8,054 bases of DNA from contig CALMWD010000385.1 in the NCBI GenBank assembly GCA_937873105.1, forward strand, positions 1 to 8,054, read 5' to 3'. This DNA is from an uncultured Rhodanobacteraceae bacterium. GTDB lineage: Bacteria > Pseudomonadota > Gammaproteobacteria > Xanthomonadales > Ahniellaceae. The position numbers and the translations under genes were made by a program. Of this stretch, positions 5,874 through 8,054 are shown piece by piece; positions within the stretch are counted from its first letter, which is position 1; every line of letters begins with the position of its first letter. The notes beneath the pieces are model-generated. The model was not told where the DNA came from, ran no database searches, and saw only the letters and a list, made by a program, of their open reading frames with translations.

Positions 5874-8054
5874 ATGCACCAAACGACAAGAAGACATCGC
5901 CTGGCCCTGCTCGCCGGCCTGCTGGCGACCGGCATCGAAGCCGCGGACGCGGCGGAGTGGACGACCACGATCGACCGCCACGCCACCGTCACCGACACCC
6001 TCACCCTCAGCGGCGAACTGGCCGCCACTGCCGAGGCCCTGTGGATCGGCCCGGAACGCGCTTTCGATCCGGCCACCGGCGCCGACCTCTCGCCCTTCGC
6101 CCTGCCGGAACGACTCTCGCTGGTCGATCGCCAGTACGGCGTCAGCTCGCAACGCGGCCCGCTGTGGAAGAGCTACTTCTTCTTCGACTTCATGCCGTAC
6201 TACCAGCCGGATGCCGTCGAAGGCTTCTGGGGCACGGCGGGTACCGGCGTGACCGAGGCTGTCTATCTGGCCAAGGACGGTGCGCAGTTGCGTCGCTGGA
6301 CCGGCACCGACTTCGGCCGCCCGGACATGCACGTGATCGCCGTGAACCCGTTGCTGGAGGACGCCGGCGCAATGGTGCTGATCGGCAATACGGGCGCCGC
6401 GCTGGCCTTGCAGGTCGACCCTCGCGGAAAGATCGTCCGCTCGACGAACGTGCCGGCCTGCGGCCACGCGATCGCCGACGACCGTCACGGCGGGCTCTAC
6501 GTGCTTTGCCCTGCGGTCGGCAGTGTCGCGGGCGAATTGCATCACCTCGGCGCAGCGGCCGCGGACCGCTGGTCACGCCGGGTCGGCCAGGCCGAACTCA
6601 CCCGCTCGGGCATCGGTGCCGACGGTGGTGTGCTGGTTCACGAGTCAAGCGCGCTCGGAAACGATCTCTGGCAGTCGCTCGATCGCCACGGCCGTCTGCG
6701 GTTGTCGGTCACGGCCCGCAGGGGCGTCGCTTTCGACGACGGATTCTGGTTTCTCGACGGTACCGGTACGCGACTCGCGCACTACGGCCCGGATGGCCGC
6801 AACATCGCCACGGTCAGCGCCCTGTCGATCAGCCAGTTCGAAGTTCATTCCGACGGCAGCTTGATCGCCCTCGGCTTATTCAACCCGGCCCGCCCCGACG
6901 ACGGTTCCTACCGGGTGATCTCCGTTTCAGGCGCCACGCTCCGGGACATCGACGACGAGCAGGCCCGCACGATCGAACGCAGCCGCCTCGACCACTGGCA
7001 CCACTCGGCGATTCCGGTCCTGCGGGTCAACGGCGGATTCGCCCTCGTGGACGACCACGGAGAGCCGACGTCGGCTGCGTTCCAGTTTGACTTTCTGAGC
7101 CCCGATCGTCTCCTGGCCGATGCCCGTACCCTGTGCGGCAGCGGCGTGGTGCCGGTCATTCCCGGAATTCCGGGGATCGAATGTTTCGACCGGCAAACGG
7201 GCCGGCACTTGTTCGGTCCGTCCATCGCCGGGGACGGCCAGTTACTGAACGTCGACGGCGATATCGTCCTCTTGTCGGCAGCGACGTTCGAATGGCGGAC
7301 GCGGGACAATGTCCTGATTCGAAGCGTCGGCAGGCAGGGAGAAATCGCCTGGGATTTCCATCCGAGCCAGGGCCTGGCATTGCTGCGGGGGAACGGCGAC
7401 AACAGGCGGCTGCAACGCTATCGCAGCGATGGCAGGCTCATGTTCGACCTCGCCGCGCCGCACATGTCGGATGAAGCCGTCGTCGGCGTCGGCAGTGACG
7501 GCAGCACCATCGTGGCGGGCAGGCACTCACCATCTCCGCTGCTGCGCTACGACGCCGAGGGCCAGCTGCGCGCGATGCGTATCCTCGACCTGTCGCAAGC
7601 GGATGCGCCACTGGTCGCGGCATCGGCATCGTCGAACGGCGTGCTGCTGCTCCAGCGCAGGACCGACGACCGGGGCGCCTACAGCGGTGTGGCCACGCTG
7701 CTCGACGCGCAACTGGTGCACCGTGGCGAGCACCCGTTCTCGAATGCGGCCGTCGCGCGGCTGCAGCCGGCGCGCGACGGTCTCGCACGCCTCGTCCAGT
7801 CCACGCCGTCCGCGCTGGCCGTGAGCCAATTCGATCCGGCCACGGGACAGCCGAGCGAACGTCGCGCCCTGCCGATCCAGACCACCGATGGGCGCTTCTC
7901 GGTCGATCTCGACGGCGTCGTCCGCGCGATGAGCTTCGATGCCGCGCTCGGTCGCGACGTACTGCGCATCTCGCGCCCCACATCGAACGCCTTCGCCGGT
8001 CCGATCCGCCAATCGGCGCTGACCGGCGCCTGGTTCAATCCGGCCTCGACCGGC
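5874..8054 (+). CDS. Large secreted beta-propeller-like protein, 3' end beyond the window
   Basis: 727 codons with no stop before the window edge; the C-terminus is missing. Start ATG 5874 has GGAG (5864-5867) six bases upstream, and an in-frame TGA at 5868-5870 rules out any earlier start. Residues 1-26 look like a Sec signal peptide: basic MHQTTRRHR, hydrophobic core 10-21, ADA at 24-26, cleavage near 26/27. The body is strand-rich, with short units of the form hydrophobic-x-x-DG-hydrophobic (for example near 246-256, 323-334, 456-467, 536-549, 582-594), as in NHL or PQQ-like propellers. The four Cys form two pairs of equal spacing: C196/C212 and C421/C437, each CX15C. The visible end is LTGAWFNPASTG (716-727). 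From memory, GxWxNP-x-x-(S/T)G opens a C-terminal domain seen in exported proteins of Xanthomonadales; the rest of it would lie beyond the window. No catalytic motif is recognised. Location periplasmic or extracellular; function unknown. Codon use is slightly looser (TTA, AGG, GGA appear) than in the transporter and ribokinase genes. Confidence 0.85.
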   Translation, partial: MHQTTRRHRLALLAGLLATGIEAADAAEWTTTIDRHATVTDTLTLSGELAATAEALWIGPERAFDPATGADLSPFALPERLSLVDRQYGVSSQRGPLWKSYFFFDFMPYYQPDAVEGFWGTAGTGVTEAVYLAKDGAQLRRWTGTDFGRPDMHVIAVNPLLEDAGAMVLIGNTGAALALQVDPRGKIVRSTNVPACGHAIADDRHGGLYVLCPAVGSVAGELHHLGAAAADRWSRRVGQAELTRSGIGADGGVLVHESSALGNDLWQSLDRHGRLRLSVTARRGVAFDDGFWFLDGTGTRLAHYGPDGRNIATVSALSISQFEVHSDGSLIALGLFNPARPDDGSYRVISVSGATLRDIDDEQARTIERSRLDHWHHSAIPVLRVNGGFALVDDHGEPTSAAFQFDFLSPDRLLADARTLCGSGVVPVIPGIPGIECFDRQTGRHLFGPSIAGDGQLLNVDGDIVLLSAATFEWRTRDNVLIRSVGRQGEIAWDFHPSQGLALLRGNGDNRRLQRYRSDGRLMFDLAAPHMSDEAVVGVGSDGSTIVAGRHSPSPLLRYDAEGQLRAMRILDLSQADAPLVAASASSNGVLLLQRRTDDRGAYSGVATLLDAQLVHRGEHPFSNAAVARLQPARDGLARLVQSTPSALAVSQFDPATGQPSERRALPIQTTDGRFSVDLDGVVRAMSFDAALGRDVLRISRPTSNAFAGPIRQSALTGAWFNPASTG

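Noticed and set aside
5874..5951. Twin-arginine (Tat) signal in MHQTTRRHRL
   Set aside because: The RR pair is present, but the usual hydrophobic residue at the second position after it is Arg; an ordinary Sec signal explains the segment.
4695..6545. 616-codon minus-strand frame across the ribokinase and the secreted protein gene
   Set aside because: It spans the ribokinase, the intergenic region and the next gene with no recognisable domain; the + strand frames have clear motifs, ribosome sites and a signal peptide.
5393..7090. 565-codon + strand frame overlapping the ribokinase end and the secreted protein gene
   Set aside because: Arg/Pro-rich shadow translation, and it conflicts with the catalytic DTTGAGD region of ribokinase and with the signal-peptide frame starting at 5874.

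Overview
The window is very GC-rich DNA with strong G/C preference at third codon positions. All supported genes lie on the + strand and are closely packed. The best guess for the source is a Xanthomonadales-type gammaproteobacterium (Rhodanobacteraceae/Lysobacteraceae). This rests on codon style, a NupC-type transporter next to a ribokinase, Sel1-like Cys-containing paralogues, and a secreted protein ending in a GxWxNP motif. It is an inference, not proof.

Region 1 (47-3374) is a tandem array of three paralogous genes of 382, 362 and 365 codons. Each junction is a 4-nt ATGA start/stop overlap, so the three are almost certainly one translationally coupled unit. Each product has, or once had, an N-terminal membrane anchor, then a Pro/Ala/Thr-rich linker, then an all-helical Sel1/TPR-like region. 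Each has exactly four cysteines in the same relative places, which suggests a periplasmic, disulfide-bonded domain. Copies 1 and 3 share 41 identical bases over the anchor-coding segment. Copy 2 has a degraded anchor and copy 3 a changed C-terminus. Function is unknown.

Region 2 (3449-5714) is a two-gene unit: a CNT-family (NupC/SLC28) nucleoside transporter with a GTG start, then a PfkB-family ribokinase 10 nt downstream. Together they suggest uptake of nucleosides and phosphorylation of the ribose released from them. The nucleoside hydrolase or phosphorylase that would link the two steps is not in the window. The transporter keeps the nucleoside-binding residues, but two positions matching the sodium site of the Vibrio cholerae CNT are changed.

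Region 3 (5715-8054) starts with a 159-base intergenic region that holds a possible ECF-sigma-type promoter and two overlapping perfect dyads. It is followed by a large open reading frame with no stop before the window ends (727 codons seen). That protein has a Sec signal peptide, repeated beta-propeller-like strand motifs, two cysteine pairs with identical spacing, and the beginning of a GAWFNP motif at the very edge.

No RNA genes, CRISPR arrays, insertion sequences or phage genes were seen. No stretch above 300 bases lacks a gene. The most unusual material is the paralogue array and the truncated secreted protein.
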